Source: Methylococcales bacterium (lineage in GTDB: Bacteria > Pseudomonadota > Gammaproteobacteria > Methylococcales > Methylomonadaceae). From it: DNA of 64,000 nucleotides. The position numbers and the translations under genes are program-made. The notes under the pieces were generated by a model that ran no database searches, was not told the DNA's origin, and saw only the letters and a program-made list of their open reading frames with translations. Shown one piece after another: positions 33,576-42,028 of the stretch. The stretch lies in assembly GCA_026398895.1 (NCBI GenBank), contig JAPLRZ010000037.1, positions 1-64,000 of the forward strand, in the 5' to 3' direction. Each line of letters starts with the position of its first letter. The stretch's first letter is position 1.

Positions 33576-34760
33576 ATGAAAATAGAAGCATTGCGTGTTA
33601 AAAACTTTAAAGCTTTTAAAGACATTAAATTAACTAATCTACCTGCAATTTCTGTTTTTATCGGCGCGAATGGAACAGGCAAGACCACGTTGTTTGATAT
33701 TTTCGGATTCTTGCGTGATGCCTTGCAAGATAATGTTCGTGTCGCTTTACAAAAACGGGGCGGCTTTAAAGAAGTAATAACACGCGGTGAAACAGGCTCA
33801 ATTGAAATTGAAATTAAATTTCGGGAACATGACGAAGGAACACATAGCCCTTTAGTCACTTATTCATTAATCATTGAACTGGATAATAATCAGCCTGTTG
33901 TTAAACGCGAAATTCTTAAGTATAGACGGGGCGCAAAAGGTAAGTCTTGGCACTTCTTGGATTTTAAGAAAGGTTCAGGAATGGCGATTACTAATGAAAG
34001 TAGCTACGAAGATAAAGAGTCTGAAGAGGAAAGAGAAGAGCAAACTGTTGATTCTCCAGATATTTTAGCATTGAAAGGATTGGGTCAATTTCAACGCTTT
34101 AGAGCCGCCAATAGTTTTCGTAAGTTAATTGAAAGCTGGCACGTCTCTGATTTTCATATTGGGGATGCCAGACCAAGCCAAGAAACGGGCTATGCAGAAC
34201 ATCTTTCAACACGCGGCGAAAATATGGCATTAGTTGCCCAATTTATGTATGAGAATCATCGCCAGCTCTTTAATGATATTCTGCAAAAAATGGCACAAAG
34301 AGTACCTGGTGTTTCCAATGTGGAGGCAACAGATACCGAGGATGGGCGTATTCTTTTACGGTTTCAAGATGGCTCTTTCAAAGATCCGTTTATTGCCCGT
34401 TACGTTTCAGACGGTACAATAAAAATGTTTGCTTATTTACTATTGTTACATGATCCCAATCCGCATCCATTACTGTGCGTGGAAGAACCAGAAAATCAAC
34501 TGTATCCTAGTCTTTTTGGTGGTTTAGTAGAGGAGTTTCGTGATTATGCGGATAAAGGTGGGCAAGTCATGATTTCAACGCATTCACCTGATGTATTAAA
34601 TTATATTAAGCTCAGTGAAATTTTTTGTCTGTCTAAAAAACAAGGCATTACCGTTATTGAACGAGCTAGTGAAAATGAGATACTTAGTGCGTTAATTAAA
34701 GAAGGCGATTTACCAGGAGCTTTATGGAAACAAGGATTATTTAATGGGATTAATCCTTAA
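33576..34760 (+). CDS. AAA_21-like SMC/ABC-type ATPase (cassette 2, gene A)
   Basis: A 394-residue ATPase beginning MKIEALRVKNFKAFKDIKL, the classic RecF/OLD-like start. Walker A is IGANGTGKTT (residues about 29-38). The signature region is VSDGTIKMFAYLLLL (about 283), Walker B LLCVEEPENQLYP and H-loop MISTHSPDVLNYI. The mid region (about 110-170) is highly charged. No nuclease domain is fused. It is coupled to a DUF4276 gene (TAATG overlap). Base composition is close to the surrounding genes (two hand-counted lines give 25 and 24 G+C of 60), unlike cassette 1, so it may be an older resident. It sits between prfB and lysS. Confidence 0.88.
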   Translation: MKIEALRVKNFKAFKDIKLTNLPAISVFIGANGTGKTTLFDIFGFLRDALQDNVRVALQKRGGFKEVITRGETGSIEIEIKFREHDEGTHSPLVTYSLIIELDNNQPVVKREILKYRRGAKGKSWHFLDFKKGSGMAITNESSYEDKESEEEREEQTVDSPDILALKGLGQFQRFRAANSFRKLIESWHVSDFHIGDARPSQETGYAEHLSTRGENMALVAQFMYENHRQLFNDILQKMAQRVPGVSNVEATDTEDGRILLRFQDGSFKDPFIARYVSDGTIKMFAYLLLLHDPNPHPLLCVEEPENQLYPSLFGGLVEEFRDYADKGGQVMISTHSPDVLNYIKLSEIFCLSKKQGITVIERASENEILSALIKEGDLPGALWKQGLFNGINP

Positions 34761-35353
34761 TGAAACAGTTGGTGTTTTTGTTAGAAGAGGAGTCAATGAA
34801 AGCCTTGTTAGATATTTTGTTACCACAAATCCTACCGCCAGAAATTGAGTTTCTTTGTATCCCACACGAAGGAAAACAAGATTTAGAAAAATCAATTCCA
34901 CGGAAATTACGCGCTTGGCAAACTCCAGATACTACTTTTGTTATTGTCCGTGATAAAGATGGAGCAGATTGTATTGAAATCAAAAGCCGTCTGGTTAGTT
35001 TATGTCAGCAAGCAGGACGTGGTGATAGTTTGGTTCGCATTGCTTGTCACGAACTGGAATCTTGGTTTTTAGGCGATTTAGCTGCGGTTGAAAAAGCCTT
35101 CAATATAAAACTAGCTGGGCAACAAAAAAATAGAAAATACAAAGAACCCGATAAATTATCCAATGCCTCTGAAGAACTAGAGAAATTAGTTAAAGGCTAT
35201 CGTAAAGTTAGTGGAGCTAAAAAGATTGCAGCGCACATGACAATTCAACAAAATTATTCTCATAGTTTTAATTGTTTTATTAGTGGCATTAGCAATTTAA
35301 TTAAACAACAAACTGACACTAAAGGAATAATAGAGCAACTTACGCTGTATTGA
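34760..35353 (+). CDS. DUF4276 (Toprim-like) protein (cassette 2, gene B)
   Basis: A 197-residue protein with the DUF4276 pattern. The N-terminal strand and acid are FLLEEESMKALLDILLP, then HEGKQDLEKSIPRKLRAW, the acidic VIVRDKDGADC, and RIACHELESWFLGDLAAVEKAF. The Glu near residue 9-11 and the DKD group (about 73-75) sit where Toprim nucleases such as the OLD C-terminal domain hold metal ions. DUF4276 genes are often next to AAA_21 ATPases. The pair resembles a split OLD nuclease and may act in defence or DNA repair; that function is inferred. Confidence 0.85.
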   Translation: MKQLVFLLEEESMKALLDILLPQILPPEIEFLCIPHEGKQDLEKSIPRKLRAWQTPDTTFVIVRDKDGADCIEIKSRLVSLCQQAGRGDSLVRIACHELESWFLGDLAAVEKAFNIKLAGQQKNRKYKEPDKLSNASEELEKLVKGYRKVSGAKKIAAHMTIQQNYSHSFNCFISGISNLIKQQTDTKGIIEQLTLY

Positions 35354-35566
35354 TATGTCTATCACCGATATTGTTAATATTAAAAACTAATCCTACTATG
35401 TTCAGATTGAATAATCATTGCAAATTTGCCACTTGTCATGGTGATATTTTAGCTAATTACTTAAACAGATTTGACGATGGAAAATAAGTTTTTAAATACA
35501 AACAAACCAGTATTTTTTACCCTTAGCGTAATAAGCGTTATTTTTAAAAATTAAATTAAAAAAATT

Positions 35567-37066
35567 ATGATCGATAATATACAACAAGACGAACAAGAAC
35601 AAATCAAACAACGCCGTAGCAAATTAACAGAGTTGCGGGAAAATAGTATTGCGTTTCCGACTGATTTTCGCCGCAACGTGGTTGCGGGGGAATTATTAGC
35701 ACGGTATGCGGAACAGTCTAAAGAGGAACTAGAGGCTGAGCCATTGCGCGTTAAATTAGCGGGTCGCATAATGACGCGGCGAGTGATGGGGAAAGCCAGT
35801 TTTGTGCATATTCAAGATATGTCAGGGCAGATTCAGCTTTATGTCACCCGCGATATGTTGCCTGAAAATTTTTATAACGAGCAGTTTAAAAAATGGGATA
35901 TTGGCGATATTATTGGCGCGGAAGGGGTATTATTCAGAACCCAAACAGGCGAGCTGAGTATTAAAGTCGATGCGATTCGCTTATTAACAAAAGCCTTGCG
36001 TCCGTTGCCTGAAAAGTTTCATGGTATTGCCGATCAGGAAATTAAATACCGTCAGCGGTATTTAGATTTAATTATGAGTGAGCAATCGCGGCAGACCTTT
36101 TTAATCCGCTCTAAAGTGGTGGCTTATATTCGCCAGTTTTTAATTGAGCGGGATTTTTTAGAGGTGGAAACACCGATGATGCAGGTGATTCCAGGGGGTG
36201 CAACAGCGCGTCCGTTTATGACTCATCATAATGCGCTGGATATGGATATGTATTTGCGTATCGCGCCTGAGTTATACTTAAAACGGCTAGTGGTGGGCGG
36301 ATTTGAACGGGTGTTTGAAATTAATAGAAACTTTCGTAATGAGGGGTTATCAACACGTCATAATCCTGAATTTACTATGCTGGAGTTTTATCAAGCCTAC
36401 GCGGAATATCATGAGTTAATGGATTTAACCGAAGCGATGTTACGCGGTATTGCAGAGGAAGTAGTTGGTCATACGGTTATTACTTATCAAGGTGAAGCGT
36501 ATGATTTTGGTCAACCGTTTGTGCGCATGACGGTAGAAGAGTCGATATTGCATTTTAATCCTGATTTAACCGTTGATGATATTAATACCCGCGAAGCGGC
36601 AGTTAAGGTTGCAGAAAAATTACATTTACTCGTGAAAAACAGTTACGGTTTAGGTAAAATTCAGATTGAAATTTTTGAAAAAACAGTAGAAAGTAAGCTG
36701 ATGAATCCGACCTTTATTACTGCCTATCCTGTGGAAGTATCGCCACTTGCGCGTCGTAATGATGATAATCCCCATGTGACCGACCGTTTTGAATTTTTTG
36801 TCGGTGGGCGGGAAATTGCTAATGGTTTCACTGAGTTAAATGATTCTGAAGACCAAGCGGCACGTTTTCAGCAACAAGTGAATGAAAAAGAGGCAGGTGA
36901 TGATGAAGCGATGCACTTTGATGCCGATTATATTACCGCCTTGGAACACGGTATGCCTCCGACGGCGGGGGAGGGCATAGGCATTGATCGTTTGGTGATG
37001 TTATTCACTGACTCGCCGTCGATTCGTGATGTTTTATTATTTCCGCACATGAGACCTAAGTTGTAA
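35567..37066 (+). CDS. lysS: Lysyl-tRNA synthetase, class II
   Basis: A 499-residue enzyme that charges tRNA-Lys. The N-terminal OB-fold anticodon-binding domain ([24 protein letters not shown], residues about 62-85) is followed by the class II core: motif 1 near [21 protein letters not shown], motif 2 [24 protein letters not shown], and motif 3 [20 protein letters not shown]. It is separated from prfB by cassette 2. The 213 bases before it are AT-rich, hold one 29-codon open frame at 35399 that I cannot support as a gene, and probably carry its own promoter. A strong terminator follows. Confidence 0.96.
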   Translation: MIDNIQQDEQEQIKQRRSKLTELRENSIAFPTDFRRNVVAGELLARYAEQSKEELEAEPLRVKLAGRIMTRRVMGKASFVHIQDMSGQIQLYVTRDMLPENFYNEQFKKWDIGDIIGAEGVLFRTQTGELSIKVDAIRLLTKALRPLPEKFHGIADQEIKYRQRYLDLIMSEQSRQTFLIRSKVVAYIRQFLIERDFLEVETPMMQVIPGGATARPFMTHHNALDMDMYLRIAPELYLKRLVVGGFERVFEINRNFRNEGLSTRHNPEFTMLEFYQAYAEYHELMDLTEAMLRGIAEEVVGHTVITYQGEAYDFGQPFVRMTVEESILHFNPDLTVDDINTREAAVKVAEKLHLLVKNSYGLGKIQIEIFEKTVESKLMNPTFITAYPVEVSPLARRNDDNPHVTDRFEFFVGGREIANGFTELNDSEDQAARFQQQVNEKEAGDDEAMHFDADYITALEHGMPPTAGEGIGIDRLVMLFTDSPSIRDVLLFPHMRPKL

Positions 37067-37074
37067 TAATTTAG

Positions 37075-37108
37075 ACTTGTCAGGTTTTAAAAACCTGACA
37101 AGTTTTTG
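37075..37108 (+). terminator. Intrinsic terminator after lysS
   Basis: ACTTGTCAGG (37075-37084) pairs with CCTGACAAGT (37094-37103), with the TTTT/AAAA of the loop also able to pair, followed by a T-run (37103-37107). The loop resembles the AGGTTTTAAAAACCT palindrome at 4570 and 4925. Confidence 0.8.
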
Positions 37109-37141
37109 GTTAAAAGCTAATTAACATATTGAGGTAACTTT

Positions 37142-37435
37142 ATGACTACGGTAGCAGATCCAATTATTGGTAGCTGGTATAAAGATGTAGAAAATAATCT
37201 GAAATTTAAGATTGTCGCTATTGATGATGATTCTATTGAAGTGCAATATCTGAACGGGGATATTGGTGAATATGATTACGATACTTGGTATGCGTCAACG
37301 TTTGATACGATTGAAGCTCCCGAAGATTGGAGTGCGCCATTTGGTGAAATGGAAATTGATGATTTGGGTTATTCAGATAACGATGAACATAAACCCAATG
37401 CCGAAGATATGGACATTGAAGATTATTTTGATTAG
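37142..37435 (+). CDS. Small acidic protein (DUF6763-like)
   Basis: A 97-residue acidic protein. The opening DPIIGSWYKDVENNLKFKIVAID is followed by IEVQYLNGDIGEYDYDTWYAS, which suggests a small beta-barrel like the DUF6763 family of gammaproteobacteria. The C-terminal third is a disordered acidic tail (DDLGYSDNDEH, then EDMDIEDYFD). A GAGG ribosome site precedes the ATG. It is 14 bases upstream of the P-loop gene, so the two are probably co-transcribed. Function is unknown. Confidence 0.7.
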   Translation: MTTVADPIIGSWYKDVENNLKFKIVAIDDDSIEVQYLNGDIGEYDYDTWYASTFDTIEAPEDWSAPFGEMEIDDLGYSDNDEHKPNAEDMDIEDYFD

Positions 37436-37449
37436 TCAGGGATAATAGT

Positions 37450-38295
37450 ATGAGAATGAGTGCGCAGGATTTTTTGGATTGGCAGTCGAAGCGAATAACT
37501 CTGCTTGCTATGTCGGGTGCTGGTAAAACTACGCTTGCCAATAAATTACCCAAAGCGAAATGGTTTCATTATTCTGGCGATTATCGTATTGGTACTAAAT
37601 ATTTAAAAGAACCGATTTTAGATAATATAAAACGGCACGCGATTAGTGTGCCGTTTTTGCGTGAATTATTATTATCTGACTCTATTTATATTGCTAATAA
37701 AATTACCGTTGATAATCTTGCCGCTGTGTCTAGTTTTTTAGGAAAGCTGGGCAATTCAGAATTAGGGGGTTTGTCGTTAAAAGAATTTAAACGCCGACAA
37801 AAATTACATCATCAAGCAGAAGTCGCGGCAATGAATGATGTCCCAGACTTTATTCATAAAGCTGATGATATTTATGGTTATAAGAATTTTATTAATGATG
37901 CAGGTGGTAGCGTTTGCGAATTAGATAATCAAGAAGTATTAGAAACGCTTGCTGAAAATACGCTAATTATTTATATTAAAATTCCACTTACCTTAGAACA
38001 AACTATTATTGAGCGGGCTAAAACTGATCCTAAGCCTTTATATTATCGAGAAGCCTTTCTCGATGAAAAATTAGCCGAATTTTTGAGTTTAAAAAATTAC
38101 AGTTCTACAGAAATAATGCCACCCGATGAATTTGTTACTTGGGTATTTCCTGAATTATTTAAATCGCGGTTGCCGCGTTATCAAGCGATTGCCGATCAAT
38201 ATGGTTATACTGTTGATGCGAATGAGGTTGCTAAGGTGAAAAACGAAGCAGATTTTATTCGCTTGGTTGCCGATGCGCTGGCTAAACGACCATGA
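37450..38295 (+). CDS. P-loop ATPase/kinase-like protein upstream of metA
   Basis: A 281-residue protein with a clear Walker A, TLLAMSGAGKTTLANKL (residues about 17-33), followed by WFHYSGDYRIGTKYL where small-molecule kinases bind substrate. A later strand reads TLIIYIKIPLTLEQTIIERA. There is no ABC signature, so it belongs with adenylate/shikimate-kinase-like P-loop proteins. The substrate is unknown. It lies 16 bases upstream of the homoserine succinyltransferase gene, suggesting a link to methionine metabolism, which is inference. Confidence 0.72.
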   Translation: MRMSAQDFLDWQSKRITLLAMSGAGKTTLANKLPKAKWFHYSGDYRIGTKYLKEPILDNIKRHAISVPFLRELLLSDSIYIANKITVDNLAAVSSFLGKLGNSELGGLSLKEFKRRQKLHHQAEVAAMNDVPDFIHKADDIYGYKNFINDAGGSVCELDNQEVLETLAENTLIIYIKIPLTLEQTIIERAKTDPKPLYYREAFLDEKLAEFLSLKNYSSTEIMPPDEFVTWVFPELFKSRLPRYQAIADQYGYTVDANEVAKVKNEADFIRLVADALAKRP

Positions 38296-38311
38296 CAGGG
38301 GAGTTGCCCTT

Positions 38312-39373
38312 ATGCCTTTAGTTGCCCATACTGATTTACCGACTTTTCAACGTTTGCGTGAAGAGGGTGAGGAAATTGTAGACCCAGATCGCGCTAGTCA
38401 TCAAGATATTCGAGAACTGCACATTGGCTTGCTGAATATGATGCCCGATGCGGCATTAGAAGCGACTGAGCGACAATTTTTCCGTTTAGTGGGTGCGTGT
38501 AATCAAATTGTCCAGTTTCATGTGCATCCATTTACCATTGACGGTTTGCCGCGTAGTCCAGAAGCGCAAGCACATATTGATAAATATTATGAGTCGTTTG
38601 AAAAAATAAAAGCCGATGGTTTAGACGCGCTAATCATTAGCGGTGCGAACGTTATTGGCTCACACTTACCCGAAGAAGATTTTTGGCAGCCATTGACCGA
38701 AGTATTTTCATGGGCGAAGGAAAATGTCACGTCGGTATTGTGTTCTTGTTTAGCCACGCACGCTTTGATTCATTACTGTTACGGAGTCGAGCGTACTCGT
38801 TTACCTGAAAAACGCTGGGGGGTTTTTTCGCATAAATTGGTTAATCGTCATCATCCCTTAGTGGCAGAAATTAATAGCCGTTTTGATGTGCCACATTCAC
38901 GCTTTAATGAGATATTTCAAAGTGATATGGAAGCACACGGACTTAAAGTGTTAGCCGCCAGTAAAGAAGCGGGCGTACATCTTGCTGTGAGTTCCGATGG
39001 TTTTCGGGTGGTGTTTTTTCAAGGACATCCTGAGTATGACGATATTAGTTTATTAAAAGAATATAAGCGTGAAGTGTTACGTTTTTATCACGGTGAAATA
39101 AACGATTATCCACCATTTCCCGAACATTATTTTGATGCTGACGTGCAACAAACGTTTGCCGATTACGAGCATCATGTCAGAAACGCACGCGAAAAAAAGC
39201 AAGTAATCGCCGAGTTTCCTGAAGCAGAGGTATTAGAACATTTAGATAATACTTGGAGTGATACTGCAAAAGCTGTATTTAACAATTGGTTAGGAAAAGT
39301 CTATCAGTTAACTAATCAGGATAGACGTTTGCCCTTTATGGAAGGTATTGATCCTAATAATCCTTTGGGTTAA
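38312..39373 (+). CDS. metA: Homoserine O-succinyltransferase (MetA-like)
   Basis: A 353-residue enzyme of the glutamine-amidotransferase-like MetA family that acylates homoserine in methionine synthesis. The ATG at 38312 has GGGGAG upstream; an earlier Met at 38267 lies in the kinase gene. Motifs: LHIGLLNMMPDAALEATERQFF (residues about 32-53), ALIISGANV, the nucleophile Cys in SVLCSCLATHALIHYCYG, EKRWGVFSHK, and FFQGHPEYDDISLLKEY with the catalytic Glu/His. MetA-like proteins can use succinyl- or acetyl-CoA; specificity is not certain from sequence. Confidence 0.88.
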   Translation: MPLVAHTDLPTFQRLREEGEEIVDPDRASHQDIRELHIGLLNMMPDAALEATERQFFRLVGACNQIVQFHVHPFTIDGLPRSPEAQAHIDKYYESFEKIKADGLDALIISGANVIGSHLPEEDFWQPLTEVFSWAKENVTSVLCSCLATHALIHYCYGVERTRLPEKRWGVFSHKLVNRHHPLVAEINSRFDVPHSRFNEIFQSDMEAHGLKVLAASKEAGVHLAVSSDGFRVVFFQGHPEYDDISLLKEYKREVLRFYHGEINDYPPFPEHYFDADVQQTFADYEHHVRNAREKKQVIAEFPEAEVLEHLDNTWSDTAKAVFNNWLGKVYQLTNQDRRLPFMEGIDPNNPLG

Positions 39374-39578
39374 TCCAATCTTGCCTATTTAAATTGTGTA
39401 CACATTGAATAGATGCTCAAGCCATGAAATATAATTACAGTAAAATTGACAAAATTTGCCACATAATGACACAAGTACTTACTGTTATTGCCATAGAAAG
39501 TAATGTTTTTTGTTAAATTATCCCAAACAATGTCGGGCTGATAGTCAAGATACAGGTATTTAACAGTATTTTTAAAGC

Positions 39579-39594
39579 TGGCACATAATCTGCT
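39579..39594 (+). promoter_or_regulatory. Sigma-54 promoter of the pilin gene
   Basis: TGGCAC (39579-39584), five bases, then CTGCT (39590-39594) match the -24/-12 consensus TGGCACN5TTGCW. Type IV pilin genes are commonly driven by RpoN with the PilS/PilR two-component system. The start codon is 43 bases downstream. Confidence 0.85.
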
Positions 39595-39636
39595 TTTGCA
39601 TTCTTATCTATCGCCGCAGAAACAGGAAGCTGCCTA

Positions 39637-40152
39637 ATGAAAACACTACAAGGTTTTACACTGATCGAACTAATGATAGTCATCGCCATTATTGGTACTC
39701 TGGCATCGATTGCGATTCCAGCATACCAAGATTATATTGTTAGGGTTAAAGTAAGTGAAGGTTTGTCTTTAGCTGGTTCAGCAAAATCAGCAGTCAGTGA
39801 AAACGTGGTGAGTAGTGTGCCGTTTAGTTCTGGCTGGGTAGCTCCAAATCCAACCAGTATTGTTTCTAAAGACCCGCTGGGTGTATCACGTCTTGCTACC
39901 GACTCAGGAATTTCAATTGATGACACTAATGGCGTGGTTACCATTACTTATACCAACAAAGTCGCACCAGGTTCTCCTACTTTGCTACTCATTCCTACTG
40001 ACGGTGCGACCGCGCTTTCTCTAGGTCTTATTATTCAGGGCGGTATGGTTAACTGGGAATGTCGTTCAGCTTCTCCTCCACCTAGTACTGTTTTAACAGC
40101 ACTGAAAGGTACAATTGATTCAAGATATGTTACCGCAGATTGTCGTGCTTAA
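39637..40152 (+). CDS. pilA: Type IV major pilin
   Basis: A 171-residue type IVa pilin. The short leader MKTLQG is cut before [22 protein letters not shown], where Phe is N-methylated and Glu5 is present for fibre assembly. The hydrophobic N-helix is followed by a globular head ending with two Cys (WECRSAS, then ADCRA) that would form the C-terminal D-loop disulfide. AGGA precedes the ATG. The gene stands alone behind a sigma-54 promoter, so PilR control is likely. It probably serves twitching, attachment or DNA uptake. Confidence 0.92.
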   Translation: MKTLQGFTLIELMIVIAIIGTLASIAIPAYQDYIVRVKVSEGLSLAGSAKSAVSENVVSSVPFSSGWVAPNPTSIVSKDPLGVSRLATDSGISIDDTNGVVTITYTNKVAPGSPTLLLIPTDGATALSLGLIIQGGMVNWECRSASPPPSTVLTALKGTIDSRYVTADCRA

Positions 40153-40303
40153 TAGTTAGTTACACCTCTATTAATTCACCACGATGATTTTTCTTTGCAT
40201 GAGGATTCATGGTATAGAATGCGTCTTCATGGTTATTCAATCTCGAAACAAAAAATAACTTAAAACAAATCGTAGATTATCGGTTGCCCGTTTTGGACGT
40301 TCT

Positions 40304-42028
40304 ATGCAAGCCAGCTTTAAATGGTTAATAACTTTATTACTGTGTTTAACTGCGGCTGTTGTTAATGCTGAAGTGAAAATTTCAGGACTTGACGGGGTTG
40401 CTAGTGACAATGTGCGTCTACTATTGTCGCTAGAAAAAGAAAAATGTGACGCGCCGCGCTGGAAAATAGAAAATTTATTCGCTACCGCCGAGCAGGATAT
40501 TGATCCCGCTTTACGCGCCTTGGGTTTTTATCATCCTGTGATTAAAAAATCGTTAGCCTTTACTTCAGAATGCTGGCAAGCAAACTTTGATATTAATGCA
40601 GGGACTCAAGTCATTGTTAAGACCATCATTATCACCATTAACGGAGCTGCCCACGATGATGCTGAATTTAAAAAATTACATGAGAAGCTACTGTTAAAAG
40701 TAGGTCAACCACTGCGCCACGATCACTACGAAAAAATGAAAAGCCAAATTGCTTCTTTAGCTGCGCAACGGGGTTATTTAAAAAGTGAATTTACCAGCAA
40801 AAAATTAGTCATTAATAAAGTCAATAACACAGCAAGCTTTGAATTGGTATTTGATTCTGGAAAACGCCAGCAGTTTGGCGCGGTTGTGGTTGAGCAAGAT
40901 ATTTTAGAGCCAGAATTGGTTGCCAAATATATCAGCATCAAAACGGGCGAATTTTATTCCAGTGAGCAGTTAGTTGAAACTTACGATGCTTTATCAAAAA
41001 GCGGCTATTTTTCTAGTGTTGATATTCGTCCTGCCACTGAAGTCAACGGTCAGCCCGTTCCTGTAACTATCAAACTACATCCAAAACCTAGACATCATTA
41101 TGCGATTGGGCTTGGTTTGGATACTGACATTGGTCCGTTGATTAGTGCGAGTTATAACGATAATCGCCTAAATCGATTCGGACATTTTTTAACTGCCGAG
41201 CTGGATATTTCTCCCGTATTATCAACTGCAAATGTTGAATACACTATTCCGTTAGATAATCCATTGACCGATACCTTTAGTGTGGGCAGTGGCTTTAAGC
41301 GTGAAAATACCGATACGTTTAATTCCCTCTCAGTGAAGCTCTCAGGACGATTAAAACATTCCTTTGAAAGTGGCTGGAAACAAATACTGTTTCTGGACTA
41401 CAGCTATGAAGATTTTAAAACGGGGACGGCTCAAACAGGTAAAACTTTGCTGTTAGTACCTGGTGCTAGCTGGTTACATTCGGTAGCCGATAATCCTATG
41501 CGTCCAACTGAGGGCTATCGGCTTAAATTTGATGTCGGTGGTAGTTACAAAACCCCCTTTTCGGATGTTAGTTTTGCCCAAGGTTCTGCATCTGCAACAT
41601 GGATACACGCGCTACCTTGGAATAGTGGCAAATTTATTGGTCATATCGAACAAGGCGCGACGGTTGTCGATGCGTTTGATAAATTACCCACTACCTATCG
41701 ATTTTATGCAGGGGGTATCAGCAGTGTGCGTGGTTATACCTATAAAGAGTTAGGACCTAAAGATGCACAGGGCAATGTGATAGGTGGACAGTTTCTCAGT
41801 GTGTTTAGCACTGAATATGAACACAGCGTGTTTGATAATTGGGGCATTGCCGCGTTTATCGATACGGGTAACGCTTATAATATTGATAGCATTCGTTTAA
41901 AAACGGGGGTAGGTATTGGTGCGCGGTGGTATTCGCCTTTTGGTGCGGTACGAGTAGATTTTGCTGTCCCCTTAGATCCAGCTAATTCTTCCTTCCAAAT
42001 TCATTTTTCAGCAGGCGGAAGACTATGA
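40304..42028 (+). CDS. tamA: Translocation and assembly module outer-membrane protein TamA
   Basis: A 574-residue Omp85-family protein. The signal peptide is residues about 1-22 (VNA). Three POTRA domains span about 24-260, and a 16-strand barrel from about 265 includes the conserved VRGYTYKELGP region (about 475) and ends in a terminal beta-signal-like strand (SFQIHFSAGGRL). TamA works with TamB in envelope assembly and phospholipid transport to the outer membrane. The stop overlaps the tamB start (ATGA). Confidence 0.94.
   Translation: MQASFKWLITLLLCLTAAVVNAEVKISGLDGVASDNVRLLLSLEKEKCDAPRWKIENLFATAEQDIDPALRALGFYHPVIKKSLAFTSECWQANFDINAGTQVIVKTIIITINGAAHDDAEFKKLHEKLLLKVGQPLRHDHYEKMKSQIASLAAQRGYLKSEFTSKKLVINKVNNTASFELVFDSGKRQQFGAVVVEQDILEPELVAKYISIKTGEFYSSEQLVETYDALSKSGYFSSVDIRPATEVNGQPVPVTIKLHPKPRHHYAIGLGLDTDIGPLISASYNDNRLNRFGHFLTAELDISPVLSTANVEYTIPLDNPLTDTFSVGSGFKRENTDTFNSLSVKLSGRLKHSFESGWKQILFLDYSYEDFKTGTAQTGKTLLLVPGASWLHSVADNPMRPTEGYRLKFDVGGSYKTPFSDVSFAQGSASATWIHALPWNSGKFIGHIEQGATVVDAFDKLPTTYRFYAGGISSVRGYTYKELGPKDAQGNVIGGQFLSVFSTEYEHSVFDNWGIAAFIDTGNAYNIDSIRLKTGVGIGARWYSPFGAVRVDFAVPLDPANSSFQIHFSAGGRL

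Noticed and set aside
35399-35488. 29-codon open frame between the DUF4276 gene and lysS
   Set aside because: Reads plausibly (CKFATCHGDILANYL) but has no ribosome site and no recognised family; too short to support.
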